From: Haematococcus lacustris
Lineage: Eukaryota; Chlorophyta; Chlorophyceae; Chlamydomonadales; Haematococcaceae
Direction: 5' to 3'
Assembly: GCA_030144725.1 (NCBI GenBank)
Contig: JASKMD010000003.1
Location: 16,758,147-16,822,146, forward strand
Length of the DNA: 64,000 nt
Positions within the stretch are counted from its first letter, which is position 1. Each line of letters starts with the position of its first letter. Below the pieces are notes generated by a model. The model ran no database searches. It was not told where the DNA came from and saw only the letters and a program-made list of their open reading frames with translations. Below, one piece after another: positions 50,232-62,640 of the stretch. The position numbers and the translations under genes are program-made.

Positions 50232-51856
50232 GCCTCAGATCTGGTGGGTGGCATCCAGAGCGTGACGCTAGGGGACGAGGAGGCTCAGAAGCGTGGGACA
50301 CAGAAAGTGGTGAGGCCCCGCTGGCCACCCTCTGCTGCCAGGTCATGTGCCGGACACCCTATGCCTGGCCTGGCCTAACCCTGACCCTGTCACCATGCCT
50401 GGCCTAACCCTGACCCATTACCCGGGGCTGCTGCTGTCACCTGGACCCCTGCTGCTGCCCAGCATAAAGATGCGCAGCCTCTGGTCACCATGCCTGGAGT
50501 GTGACCCACATGCATCTGGTGTGTGACCCACATGCAGATCATGGAGCGCAAGGCGCCGCCCACCTTCCCCATTGTGGTTGAGATCCGGGAGCGTGGGTTG
50601 TATGTGGCGCACTGGGTCCAGGACAGTGTGGACGCCATGCTGGCTGGACAGGAGGTCAGGGTGCAGGTGAGCAGCAGAGGGTGCTGGCCTTGGCTTGGCT
50701 GCGCGCCTCACCTGCACCAATGTTTTGCTGTGTTGCTTTCGATGAAGATGCATGTTGAAGGGTGGCAGGGCCAGGCTGGGGCAGCAGCAGGGCTAGGGCA
50801 GCGGAGCTTGAGGAGCTGCAGCTGGGCATAGGTCAGCTGGAAGTGGCATAGGTTTAAGAGGAGTAGGTTAAGGCACATGGCAGATGGTGGGTTGGGAGCT
50901 TGGCTGGGAGCAGGGCAACGGTCTGCACGCTGTAGATGGCAACTTACCGAGGGCAGTGATGGCAACTGTCTAGCCTGGTTGCCACGGTTGCACCAACAAA
51001 GCAAGATGCACACAGTTCTGACATGACAGCTTAGACTGCTATGTGGTCTGCTAGAGGGGGTCCTGCCTTGGTGCTGCCTTGGTCCTGGTGATGGTCAGCC
51101 TGGTCACAGCGCTGCCCCTGGCTTGCCCCAGGTGCGTGAGCGCGACCCCTCCAGCCACGCTCTGCGGGTGACCACGCAATCCTATGCCGCCACGCTGGAG
51201 GGTGAGGGCAAGGCAGTGCCGCTGGGGCGAGCCTCCTATGACCAAGACTACACGGATGCGCTGCGCAGCAAGCAAGCCCAGGTACGCCGCCTGGCCCTGC
51301 CCGCTGCCTGGGATGCTGGGCACCCCCTGTGCTGTGATGAGCTACCTCGCTCCTGCCCTGCCGACCCACCCCCCACTGCGTGATGAGCTACCTTGATCTT
51401 GCTTTGCCCTATGCTTGGGGCAGTGTGCCTGCGGCTAAGGGAGGGTGGCGCGCAGGCTTTGGCAGGCCAGCAACAGTGCTGTAGGTATGCCTGCCTGAGC
51501 TGCCTGCCCCTCCGCACTGCCTGCTGCAGCGGCATCCCACACTGGGCAGGCCTCGCAGCCCAGGCTCGGCCAAGGCCCAGCCTCCTGCCCCCCTCTTCGC
51601 CAACAACATTGTGAGCAGCAGAGGGCTACCTGGCTCAAGTCCTTCCGGCAGTGACTCTGTCAGTGGCTTTGAAAGTGAGTCGGAGGACCTGATGCAGCTG
51701 GAGGGGCATGAGCTGCAGCAGCTGATGGCGCTGAGGAGGGCCAGCCTGCTGACGGGCGTGCGTGGCGGCAGCAGCACCACGTTTGTGTCCAAGGTTGGGG
51801 GAGGGAGCGCAGCCAGGACTGGGGCGAAAGGCAGCAAGGGGCGAGGGGGTCGTTGA
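46748..51856 (+). CDS. Ycf45/SPD1-type AAA ATPase, plastid
   Basis: Twelve exons in consistent phase: 46748-46812, 47086-47148, 47479-47556, 48013-48205, 48322-48455, 48744-48824, 49127-49184, 49650-49757, 50239-50309, 50538-50666, 51132-51281 and 51530-51856. Key segments are [33 protein letters not shown], Walker [30 protein letters not shown], Walker [48 protein letters not shown] and [16 protein letters not shown]. This order is that of cyanobacterial Ycf45/SpoIIIAA-like ATPases and of Arabidopsis SPD1, a plastid-development protein. The C-terminal exon is a Ser/Gly-rich tail ending GSKGRGGR. The plastid-targeting first exon was not identified. The molecular role is unknown. Confidence 0.88.
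47225..47320 (+). repeat. 11-bp tandem repeat in SPD1-like intron 2
   Basis: About eight copies of GACGTGAGTGT with minor variants. Each unit contains a GTGAGT splice-donor-like site. Confidence 0.9.
50190..50231 (+). repeat. (CTGC)n tract before a splice acceptor
   Basis: Ten copies of the tetranucleotide CTGC/TGCC end just before the acceptor GGCCTCAG of the exon at 50239; it may act as the polypyrimidine tract. Confidence 0.9.
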
Positions 51857-52493
51857 GAGCAGCGGCCTGTTTGGCTAGCAGCTGTGGCCAGCAGGCCTGC
51901 AGGCCATGGGCACCACAAGGAGGGCCTTAAGGCCATGTACATCAAGCCTTGGTACCACCATGGCCTGTTGTAGAACAGCTGTGACAGCAAGCAGGGGGAG
52001 GCACAGGGCACAGGGGTGCCTGGTGGGGGGTTGGGGGGCCTGGCCCTACACTGGGGCATAATGGGGCAGTATTCCATAACTTGTACAGCTCAAGGTGTTG
52101 GCACTGTTTTTCTTCCTTGGGGCAGAGCGGGAGCAGGAGAGGAGAGTGTGAGAGGAGTGATAGGCAACATAACGCACACGTGGTTTTGAGTACGGCGGGT
52201 AGTTTTCTGTTGGGAGTTGGGACAGGCTGAGTGGTGGGAGGTGGGAAGGCCATGGAGCCTTGGGCCTCGTATGAGGTGCGGGGGTCAGGGCTGGAGGGCG
52301 AGGTGTAGAGTTTCCAGCGAGGGTGTGACAGAAGAGTGCAGAGAGGATTGATTCAGCTGTGTGGGCGATATGCAGCTACGGAACAAGGGGTGTGGGTTTG
52401 CGTGCAGGATGCAGTAAGTGCAGTCAACAGTCAGCAGGCTTAACAGCCTGTTGGCTGACAGCTGAGGTGGTGCTGGCCATCTTTCTTAGTTGG
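51857..52493. other. SPD1-like 3' flank
   Basis: No gene recognised. Confidence 0.4.
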
Positions 52494-52604
52494 TGCAGAA
52501 AGGGCGGCAGGCAGGCTGACCAGGTGCGGGTGGGCCAAGGCCGCAGCGGAAACCTCTTCGTGTTCAGCAAGCTGCCTAGCGGCGGCACGTAAGGGCCTAG
52601 ATCT
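52494..52604 (+). repeat. 5' fragment of Fanzor-element family
   Basis: GGGCGGCAGGCAGG...GGTGGGCCAAGGCCGCAG, CGGAAACCTCTTCGTGTTCAGC and GGCACGTAAGGGCCTAGATCTG match 30335-30440, with a ~9-bp insertion. No Fanzor ORF follows. Confidence 0.85.
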
Positions 52605-53167
52605 GCCCACTACAGTACAGTGCAGAGTGGGCTCGAGATGATGAGGTCCGCCGGCACGCTTTTTGAGAGTCCTTGAAGGAAGCGCTGCGCATTTATTGCA
52701 TGGGATAACATGGTGTAAGAAAATCAGGAAGTGCGTCACACTGAAATACGGTGAATAAGGCAAACATTGTAGCAAAGCGTCTGATTGAGAGGGCCTGAGC
52801 CTGTACATAGCCTATAGAAGCGGTATGTCTCTCACATGTTGCGTTTAACTTGATTGGGTTCAGTCGGTTGTGGACAAATAGCCACCTCACAATGGAGCAG
52901 CCCGCAAGGTACTTCTGCTTTGTGGATGTGTAATGGCCTGCACATGGACGGCCCATGCGCATGCAACCTTCGCAAACACTGATGCAGTCATGCGATTAGT
53001 TTCAATGCTCAGCCGCCATACCAGGCTGGCGGCTTGGCAGTGAATACTAACAACAACGGTGACATGCCCATGCAAACCCCTGCATAAGTGCATGCTAAAC
53101 GCTGCCAAGCCTCGTTAACCCAACACACACGCTGACGGGCTACACAGTTCAACTAGCTAAGCTTGGA

Positions 53168-53422
53168 GGCTGATCATGAGCTGCAGCGGAAACCTCTTCG
53201 TGTTCAGCAAGCTGCCCAGCGGCGGCACGTGAGGGCCTAGATCTGACAATGACCTGGGGATGATCTGGAATCTCGCAACTGGGGAGGGGACGAAAAGACC
53301 TGTGAGTCACTGTACCCCACACAAAGTACCCCGTATTGGGGGCTGGTGCTGCGGCTGTGCCTGAACCCCGGCTGTGCTCAAATGGAGGCCCTAGTGAGGG
53401 ACAAGGGGGCTGATCATGAGCT
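53168..53422 (+). mobile_element. Deletion derivative of Fanzor element with TSD
   Basis: GGCTGATCATGAGCT is present at 53168-53182 and 53408-53422. The 225 bp between them start as the element 5' region (matching 30380-30620, minus a small internal segment) and jump at CCGGCTG|TGCTCAAATGG to the last ~30 bp of the element 3' end (GAGGCCCTAGTGAGGGACAAGG). The Fanzor ORF and stem-loop are lost. It lies on the 3' edge of the IQ-motif gene, whose stop codon is inside the right duplication. Confidence 0.85.
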
Positions 53423-56400
53423 ATTCGAGATGCGATAGCCAGTGACAGCCACCTGCTGCAGGACAGCGGGTGTGTGGCTCTTCCTACGACCATTGACATG
53501 TAACGTGTGGCCGGGTGTGACAGGAGTGAGAGGAGGGTGTGGGGTGAGTGGGCATGGTACAACACCTGGGTGGGCACAGCTGGCTGGGTGCAACAGCGCG
53601 TCTCTGCTCACCAGGCCATTGGTGCAACTGACTCCAGGATGAGGTGCAGCGGGCTCAGGTGGCGCTGTGCCCAGTCTCAGTGGATCCATGCTGAGATTCA
53701 GAGCGTTTGGCCACAGCCTTAGGGCGGGGGCGTGGCTGCAGCCGCCCATGTGGCTCCTTCTCAGCTCTCTGTAGGCAGGGCTGCAGGGAGGGTGCGGCTC
53801 CTGGTCGAGGAACCCCTGCCCTTGGCCCTGCCCCTGCCCATGAGGCCCCTGATTGTGACGCCCCTGCCCCTGGGGCCCCCTCTGCACCTGGTGGCCCTGC
53901 ACCTGTGCATGCCCGGGCCCCTCAGCGACCCGCCCCTGCTGTGCTGCATGCCCCTGTGGCCCCTGCCCCTGCGCCTGACCTCCTCCTGCTGCAGCGTGTC
54001 CTGCCTCCTGGCCATGGCTATCAAGTGGGATTGCCTCCAGGGGCAGCATGGAGCACATGGGTTCTTGTGGTAGGCCATGTAAGGGGTGCCCGGGGGCCAT
54101 GCTGGCCTGCTGCCGGGTATGTCTGCTGGCCCTCCACAGGGTAGCCTCACCCTCACCCTCTCCCCCACCACCCGCAGAGCCTCTTCCTGCTGCTTCTGCT
54201 GCTGGTGGCCAGATGGGTGCTGTAGGGCCCAAGCTGGTGAATGTAGACGGAGTGGGTTGTGCCAGGCTGTCGCAGTGCATGGCGGTCTGGGGCCGTAGCC
54301 CTTGCATGTCCCAGGGCTTGGTGGCCAGCTGGCGAGCAGTGGGGGAGCAGCAGTGGCGGAACAGGCGGCCTTCATGGGCAGGGCTTGTGCGGGTCGGGGA
54401 GATGGCACAAGAAGAGGGCGAGGGGGACAACAATGGCGTCAGCCGACCTTCTGGGCATCCCATGCCCCAGGAGCCGCTGTTGCTGCCACCTCCCCTGACC
54501 GCCACCTTCCCACCAGCTTCTACCCTCCCCCCAGCTACAGCAGCAGTGGTCACGTGGGCTTGGTGCAGCAGCTGCATGCGGGCGAGGGATTGGGGCAGGC
54601 GGGGCACCGGGGAGGCCGCCTGGCGCCTGGCCCCGGGCCGTGCCCTGTCGGCCGCACTGCTGCCCCCTGACCCCCCGCCCAAGCCCACCCCCACATCAAA
54701 CCAGCTGCTGCTGTCCACCGTCTGCAGTGTGCGGCAGGGCGGGGGAGGGAGCCCAGACAAGGGTGGGCCTGGGCCTAAGGTGAGTGCGGAGGTGCAGGAG
54801 TGCAGGAGTGCAGGGAACTGAGGGCAGGTGGCACGCCCAGCACCTCCGCCTACTTGTGAGAGGCAAGTGCTGGGCATGTCGGGGTCAGGGCCGTGTGAGA
54901 GCTCGCTGCTGTGGCCCCGCTGCCAGGGGAGAGGGGACTGGCGTGGCCTGCGGCTGGTCTGCAGGTGCAGGGGTCGTCGGCTGCCCGGGTCAGACTGCCG
55001 TATGGGTGGCATGCAAAGCACCTCGGTGGGGTGGGTGGTGGAGGTGGGGTGGCTGGGTGTTGATGAGTCAGAGCACTGTGGGCTGTCTGGCACTGCGAGA
55101 GGTGCGAGGTTCAAAGCCTGCCGCCCGCAACTGTCATTGGGCCCAGGTGGGGCTGACTGGCTGTGCGTCAGCAGGCTGGCTGCACGGAGCATGTGCTCAT
55201 CCTGCCCAGCTGGCAGCTCATCCCCTGCCATGGCGGGCTGCACTTGAACCCTTGCTGGAGCCAAGCCTGTCAGCAGGGGGCCCTCAGACAGGACCCCCTC
55301 TTCTGCTCGCCATGCCTGTGAGTCACTGTCTGCTGAGCTGCCGCCCTGTCTGGGTGTCAGCGGTAGAACAGGCGGGGCAAGTGAAGCAAGTGCATCCTCA
55401 TGGTCTTGCCACAAGAGCTGCTGGAGCTGCCGCTGCTGCTGGTGGTGCAGCTTTTGGTGCGAGTCAAGCTGCCTGTGTGGCTGGAAGCCAGGCAGCTGAG
55501 GCTCCGTGTGATAGCTGTCAGTCACAGGCCTCTCAGAGTCACTCTGATGCTTCGCAACCCTTGACCTCAGCTGCCCCTGCCCCTGCCCCTGCCCCTGCCC
55601 CTGCCCCTGCCCCTGCCCCTGCCCCTGCCCCTGCCCCTGCCCCTGCCCCTGCCCCTGCCCCTGCCCCTGCCCCTGCCCCTGCCCCTGCCCCTGCAACACT
55701 TCCACCTCTTGCTCCTTTTCACACCCAGCCTGCTGCCTGGCCTGCACCTGCCCGCCCTGGCCAGGGACCTGCTGCTGCCACAGGCTGCCCCCCACCATCA
55801 GGGTGGGCTGCCCCAAGTGCCCCTTGCAAGGGTTACCTCTCGTGGCACCCCTGGGTGTGAGCACTGCGTCAGCATCCATGAACTGCACGCGCACATTGCT
55901 GCCGCCCAGCAAGCCAGACTTGCACGACACCGCCAGCTCAGGCCTGAGCAAACCCTGGGCTGCCTCAGCAGTGCCGGGCAGGGGGGAGTGGAGGGTGGCA
56001 GCCGCGCTACTGAGCAGGGCAGGAACAGGCTGGGGTACGGCATGGCGCAGGTTTGATCTGGAGTGGCTGCGTGAGGGAGGGTGGGAGGTATACGCACCAT
56101 CCACAGCGTGCGGCAGAGATGCTGCAGTGTGGCTGCGATGGCGAGAGGAGGGGCAGGAGCGGACCCCCTCCAGCTCGCCCAGCATCGCACTGGTGCCTGC
56201 CACATGCAACCCCAGGGTGGCTGCTGCTGGTGGGCTGGCTGACTGGTGCGGGGTGTGGCTGCCCAGGGGGGAGGGCTGAGGCCCATGGGCGCTGCGAGGG
56301 TGAGCGTGGGTGTGGGGTGTGTCTGGGGCCTGCGGGGCTGGGCTTGCTGGGCTGCAGGGATCAGGCGCCACGGGCCGCTGCCCTGGGACCCAGTGGTGGG

Positions 56401-56904
56401 TGGGCGTCGCTGCGCTGGTGGGTTGCTGTCGCTGGCGCTGCACCAAGCAGGCGGTCACACCAGCCATACAGGTGTGAGAGGGCATGAGAGCCACCCCACC
56501 TACACGCACTCCCTGAGCATGCAAACGCCAGCGGCCCTGCATGGAGGTAACCAGCAGAAGATGGTGAGAATGTCTGAGTTGTGACCCACCCATGGTTGGT
56601 GTTTGTTGTGGCCTGACATTTGTCCATGCTGGCAGCTACATTGCCTGGACGCAGGCGTTGCGTGCACCTTCGGACTAAAGAAGAACATAAAGAAGAAAAG
56701 GAATTACAATGAACACATGCGTGCAAGGCTGACGTGGTGGATGATGGGTGTGGGTGCCTAGCGCACCTGGATTTTCCGGGCCGCGTCCTCCTTCCTAATG
56801 AAGTCATGTGCGCGGCTATGCCATAAGCCTAATCTGGCTACAGACTCCTTTGCATCCTCTCGCTTGTGCTCAGCCCAAAGGGCCGCATGTAGTAAGTCAG
56901 ATTG
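53414..56904 (-). CDS. IQ-motif protein, large disordered
   Basis: Two exons are supported: 56767-56904 (QSDLLHAALWAEHKREDAKESV...HDFIRKEDAARKIQ) and, after a GT-AG intron, 53414-56536, whose first codons give GRWRLHAQ. The junction recreates a calmodulin-type IQ motif, AARKIQGRWRLHAQ, with phase 0 on both sides, strong support for this splice. The remaining ~1030 residues are Gln/Gly/Ser/Pro/His-rich and lack domains; residues coded by 55570-55696 form a (GQ)n run. Upstream exons and the start are missing. IQ motifs bind calmodulin or EF-hand light chains; any flagellar or cytoskeletal role is speculation. The stop codon lies within a transposon target duplication. Confidence 0.65.
55570..55696 (-). 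repeat. (GGGCAG)n coding microsatellite
   Basis: About twenty near-perfect hexamers, read as Gly-Gln repeats in the IQ-motif gene. Confidence 0.95.
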
Positions 56905-57033
56905 CTGCATGGAAACAGCAGACATGATGGAGATGCGCATGAGGATAACACAGGCTGTGTGCTGATTAGACATTGCTGAAAGTGCAACGTATACATACTG
57001 TTTAGTGTCGCACACTCCTGGTACCCTCGTGGC

Positions 57034-57204
57034 ACCCTCGTGGTCAGGCAATAGTGTAGGTGGTAGGCGGCTCATGTGCCATGTGCACTGGGTTTACTCC
57101 ACACAGCCCAATAACACTGTTTGAGTCGGATCTAGTTAGTGGCTGCTAGTAGGTACTTCTGATCCGGCTCAAATGGAGGCCCTAGTGAGGGACAAGGGGG
57201 CTGA
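57034..57204 (+). repeat. Solo 3' end of Fanzor element
   Basis: Matches 32896-33083 from CCTCGTGGTCAGGCAATAG to GAGGGACAAGGGGG, including both arms of the 12-bp stem (57121-57132 and 57161-57172). It has one GTGGCTGCTA unit where the full element has three. No Fanzor coding sequence is attached. Confidence 0.9.
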
Positions 57205-58300
57205 GATCATGGCTGCCCCCAGCTGACATCTACCGGCTGCAACATTGTTCATGGCAGACACGCCTTTACACTGTTGTGTTAATGTTCTTAATAACCCACC
57301 CCCAGCTGAAGAGCCACGTGATGCTCCACCAAATCGTATTGCAATGCAGCACCAAGCACAGCCCCAAGTCGGCCAATGTCATACGCCTTGGGTTCCGGTT
57401 GATATTGCGTCGCGGGAGCCAGGCTTAGAGCGTGGGATAGGTGGTCAGGGTGCCGTGCTGAACGGCCAAAGAAGCCGGAGCGCCATCTCGTGATGTTCCG
57501 TTTCGAGGCGTCAGCTTCAGGTTGGGCCATTGATGTAGCTGTTGGGGCATTAGAGCTAGATTACAGGTCACATGTAAAATGTCATCACAACCTGCATTCA
57601 ATCAAAAGCCGTTCAACATGGCACAACATGTTCGACTGTGGGTAATCTCAACGGGTCGACTGGTACGCAGCGCTATTAGCTTGTTTTTTAGACCAGCCAG
57701 CCCATGAACACCCCATTTTTGTAGGTAACACCCCATTTTTGGAGGTAATCATACGATATGAATCATATCCATTTACCGACCATTCCTCTCGCCACCCTGA
57801 GCCTTGGGCATCAGCTCCATGAGCTTGCCTTCTCTGCTCAGGCCATCGGTGCAACTGACTCCATGGTAAAGTGCGTTGCAGAAAATTCCGGATGCTAGAA
57901 AGTGACGGCGGCCAGTCAGCGCTACGGCGTATTGCTGCCGCGGTGTTATCCTTCTTCCTCTGTACATGCCCGACACAATCATATCCAGCTTCACGGCCAG
58001 GTGGCTTTAGGACCACCACCACCACCAAAGCCTCTTCCTGCCGCTGCTGCAGGTTTGCTGTCGTATCAGCCAGCCATGGCCATAACACCACATGAGCCGC
58101 ATTGCACTGCACGCTAGAAAGACTTCCAACGCGTTGGCATGCCTGCAGTGCTTTGGTTTGCCAGCTAACGAATGCACTATGCCTCCTTTTTGAATGGCAT
58201 CAGGCCGGATGAGAGCAGCCACCTGTCCCCAACTGGGACTAGCTAGCCACACTGGGAGGTGCCATCCAGTTGCCTGAGTCCGCTCAAACATCTTGTGCGT
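57205..58300. other. No gene; SINE-like copy 57765-57850
   Basis: 57765-57850 (minus) shares GCCCAAGGCTCAGGGTGGCGAGAGG...GGTCGGTAAATGGATA with the SINE-like element at 38.2 kb. A GTTCAACATGGCACAACATG...CTGTGGGTAATCTCA segment (57610-57650) resembles 14480-14520. TGGTGCAACTGACTCC near 57845 is also at 53620. Confidence 0.5.
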
Positions 58301-59138
<838 letters not shown>

Positions 59139-59857
59139 CTGCGTTCAACGCGAACCACGCATTCGAGCTTGCTCGCCATAGTGCCATGCACAGGCTGACT
59201 GGAGCTAATCCACATCCATCGTCAGGCCACGGCTATGTGAATGCTGAGCTGCGTTACGGCTGCCACGGCTGCCGCCTGCTCGTCGCTGTACCGTGAGAGG
59301 CCGCACGGCGGGTAGAGTGCGTGCGGCTGTGAAAGCACGAGCGTTCTACGGGCAGGAGGGGCAGGAGGGACACAGAGTCTGTAAACAACGTCTTTTGGTA
59401 CGCAAAAGCAATGTTGGCCAAGTGCATCGGAAACGATGTGAGACACACCAGGTTGCGATGCATTGCTCCTTGCATTGCGTGCCGCGCAGACTGCGGCCTC
59501 TGCGAACGATACAAAGAGAGCTCAGACTTTTGCCATGCAGCCGCGGGTGTTACATGTGCGGACCAAAAATCCTCAAGCCTTCACAGCTAAGACAAGACGC
59601 AGATGCCGATCCTGTGTATTTGTTGTATAGAAGTCTGACAGCTTGAAATGATTTCGGCATTGCATCATATCAAAATGCTGGAAGGGCTAAAGGATGAACA
59701 TCAGCTCTGTATCTTGAACTTCTGGTTTCCGCAGGAGAAGTGCTCCCAGAATAAGCTCTAGGTTAGTTGGACAGGTTTTAGTGTTGCATGGCAAAAATGT
59801 TTTGCAAGTTGCCAAAGCCGCCAGAGCCTGTTCCTTTCCCGTCTCACGCACTTAACC
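59139..59857. other. Divergent intergenic region
   Basis: Lies between the uS13c gene (minus) and the eL36 gene (plus). It probably contains the first exon of uS13c and both promoters; no motif could be assigned. Confidence 0.4.
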
Positions 59858-60318
59858 ATGGTGGCCACCGGCATCGCCGTCGGCCTCAACAAGGGGCATG
59901 TTACGACCAAGCGCGATGTGTCTGCACAGCGGCCTAGCAGGAGGAAGGGGGTGAGAGCTAGCTGCAGGCACTAGCAGCCGGACTCTTTACTGGTGCTGTA
60001 AGTCTTGACCGCTGGAGGGTCTGGGCTGCAGACGTTGGGCAAGCGCGTGAAGTTTGTCAGGGATATCGTGCGGGAGGTCGCTGGTCTGGCTCCTTACGAA
60101 AAGCGGATTGTTGAGCTGCTGAAGCTGGGCAAGGACAAGCGCGCCCTCAAAGTAGCCAAGCGAAAGGTGCGAAGCAGTGCAGCAAGTGACTCTGCGGCCC
60201 TGCTGCAGTAGATCACAGGATGGTTTGCATGCTTTGCTTGTAGCTTGGCACACACCTGCGCGGCAAGAGAAAGCGAGAGGAGCTGGCCGGCCTCATGCGC
60301 AAGACCGCCAAGAAGTAG
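59858..60318 (+). CDS. 60S ribosomal protein eL36
   Basis: Exons 59858-59950, 60032-60166 and 60244-60318 splice in phase 0 to exactly 100 residues, the usual length. Family segments: [72 protein letters not shown] and a C-terminal MRKTAKK. Introns are short (81 and 77 nt). eL36 is a basic protein of the cytosolic large subunit. The gene is divergent from uS13c. Confidence 0.97.
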
Positions 60319-60429
60319 GCAGCCTCGTGAAGGGCAGGGTGAAGGAGGGAGGCATTGACTGGACCCTGGCTGTTGGTAGTGGCTGCGTTTGCAACAGCAG
60401 CAGCTGGCAATTTCAACGATAAGTGCTTT

Positions 60430-60434
60430 TGTAA
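60430..60434 (+). terminator. TGTAA polyadenylation signal of eL36
   Basis: TGTAA about 115 nt after the stop codon; this pentamer is the common polyadenylation signal in volvocine green algae. Confidence 0.5.
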
Positions 60435-60657
60435 GCAAGTCTGGTGACACTGAGCTTTGAGGAAGGCAGTTCCCCTTCCATGACAGCATAAGAGCACATA
60501 GTTACTACAGAAAGCAGGTCTCCACAGGACCAGCCTGTGTGGACACATGCAGGGACCACAGGGAGTCTACCCTGTGGTGTTTGAATCACCCTCGCTGACA
60601 ATTCAATGTGAATACAGTTCGATGCTGATGCAAGTTGCTTACACAAGCTGTTCGGAG

Positions 60658-62640
60658 TCAGAACCCAGGTGAAGCCATGAGCACATTCATTGACCGACGC
60701 AGGGCGCCGCTCTTGCGCAGCATGGAAAGCCTACCAACCATGTCTTGATACACTAGAGTGGCAGCTCTGTTGCAACGCAGGAATGTCAGCATCTGTTGAG
60801 GCATGCCCTTGGTGCCAGGTGGTAGCTGTAAAGCCACGATTGCAACCCCGTGCTGGTCTACCATCTCGCACATTGCTTTGTCCATCGCGCCCTCCGACGC
60901 GACCGCTTTGTAGACAGGCTGCTGATGACCTGTGTCACGTGGCAATAAGAGGACAAACATGGACCTCAACACCTGATGTGGTCTGCTCCTGTCACACCAC
61001 TACCTGCATTTCAACGGCTGGGTGAGCTCGTGTCCCTAACTTCTATTTCCGTAGCAAGGTCACTGCTACAGACCACTTTGCAGCTGCATTGAGTGGGGTA
61101 GCTTCTGCGGGACTCACTGAAAGCAAGGGTGTGGGAGGCGTCCAAGATGCGCCGTTGATTGGCTGCCTGCTGCCTCGTGACCAAATTGCTTGCTTGTACT
61201 TGTGCCAAAAGCAGTCGGTCCCCACGGGCCTGGTCCAGCAAGTTGCTGCAAACATACCCCAACATGTTTTTGCTGTGCGCCTCTGCCAACACCATGACCT
61301 TCATGCCTGGCTTGGGTGGCAGCTGCAAGCAGCACAAGCACCAATAGCACAGACATCCTCTCAGCTCGCAATGCCATACTGGGCACGCTCCTATGGGTGA
61401 CAAGGCACACTCCAGACAAGCAGCCACAGCAGGCTGACGGTTTGGGGAATGTAGAATCCTCGTTGTAAACTAGTCTGACCCTGAACCCGGGCCCTGTTGA
61501 CGCTGCCACATCCGAGCACATGACTACCATTTTGTTCAATTTCATCGACATATGGCATTGCCTGCTGTGCTGTGTCTAGCCCATCACACACCTGTTTTGT
61601 GTTGGCTGTGACAACCAGCACAGGCGTGCCAGCTAGCCGGCGCACCATGGACAGGGTGACGCTGCCCACCACGTATCCAAACACGTTGCTGGTCAGCTGC
61701 TGGCTGGCCATGATGACCAGGGGCCGAGCCCCAGCTGCTGCCATGGAGCTGGACACATAGGCTTCCATGCAGTCCAGCAGGCCGCTGGCACCACGCACCT
61801 GGCATGCGCAAGAAGTTCCGTGATAATGCACTCCCTTAGCTGGAGGAACACTTACAGAGCACATAACATGGATCAGCAATAGTCTTGCAATGATAAAGAT
61901 GACCGACCTGACCAGGTTGGGTCCAGTGCTTGTGTTGCAGCCACACAAGTGGTGATCAAACACCATGTGACGATCATGATGCGCAGGTAAGAGAGCATTC
62001 ATAATGTGCGACATTGACCTATATGCATAGGATAAGGAGGAAGTGCACCTAAAGGCCTGGTGCCCTGGCCTTGGATTGTGACCTAGGATCGATAGGTGTA
62101 TGCTACCCCATGCTAGAGCCACAGGTGAAGACCTTCAGGTCAAACCCAGGTCAACACCTCAAGTACCACAGGAATGACCCTGCAGGTTCCAGGCCAGACC
62201 AGACCGCTCACCAGGACATCGACCCGGACGTCCACCATGGCCCGCAACGCCGCTCGCCGGTGCCCCGCCAGCATGGCATCGCCCTCGCCCCGCTGCGCCT
62301 CTGTCGGCACGAACGTGACTAGCTGAATGAGATCCCGCCCTGCTCGCGCAAGGTTGGCGGCTGCCGCAACCGCGATGGTTGAGATTGAGTTCTTGGCGAT
62401 GAACACGATGAGGGGATAGCCTGATTTCTGGTGCGACCGGTTGCCAGCGACTAGAATGGGTGCTTGCAGTTCGGCGACAGAGACGGCCGGTTCGGCCGGC
62501 AAGGCGCGCAGCACCACGTCCCTGAACGCGGGGTCGTGATCTTGGGTTTGGAGCAGAGGCAGGACCTCCTCTAGGGCTGTGTGGGACATCAGCTGGCCTG
62601 CCTGCACTCTGCATGCAAGGCAAGCAGTGGCCTGTGAACA
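60658..62640 (-). CDS. Universal-stress-protein-like multi-domain gene
   Basis: Minus-strand exons. 62212-~62600 encodes LPLLQTQDHDPAFRDVVLRALP and PLIVFIAKNSISTIAVAAAANLARAGRDLIQLVTFVP, a USP-type beta-alpha start. 61592-61798 is a clean GT-AG exon encoding ARPLVIMASQQLTSNVFGYVVGSVTLSMVRRLAGTPVLVV, the typical USP C-terminal half with its G-S-V...PVLVV ATP-loop pattern. 61322 and below encodes MKVMVLAEAHSKNMLGYVCSNLLDQARGDRLLLAQV, a second domain start. The last exon ends MNVLMASPGF at 60658. At least two USP repeats are therefore present. Junctions between some exons are unresolved (a stop follows near 61030 unless a donor lies earlier). Family members bind nucleotide and are linked to stress responses. 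Confidence 0.6.

Noticed and set aside
53707..55860. Long plus-strand frames opposite the IQ-motif gene
   Set aside because: They mirror the low-complexity minus-strand coding sequence; the IQ splice junction supports the minus strand.
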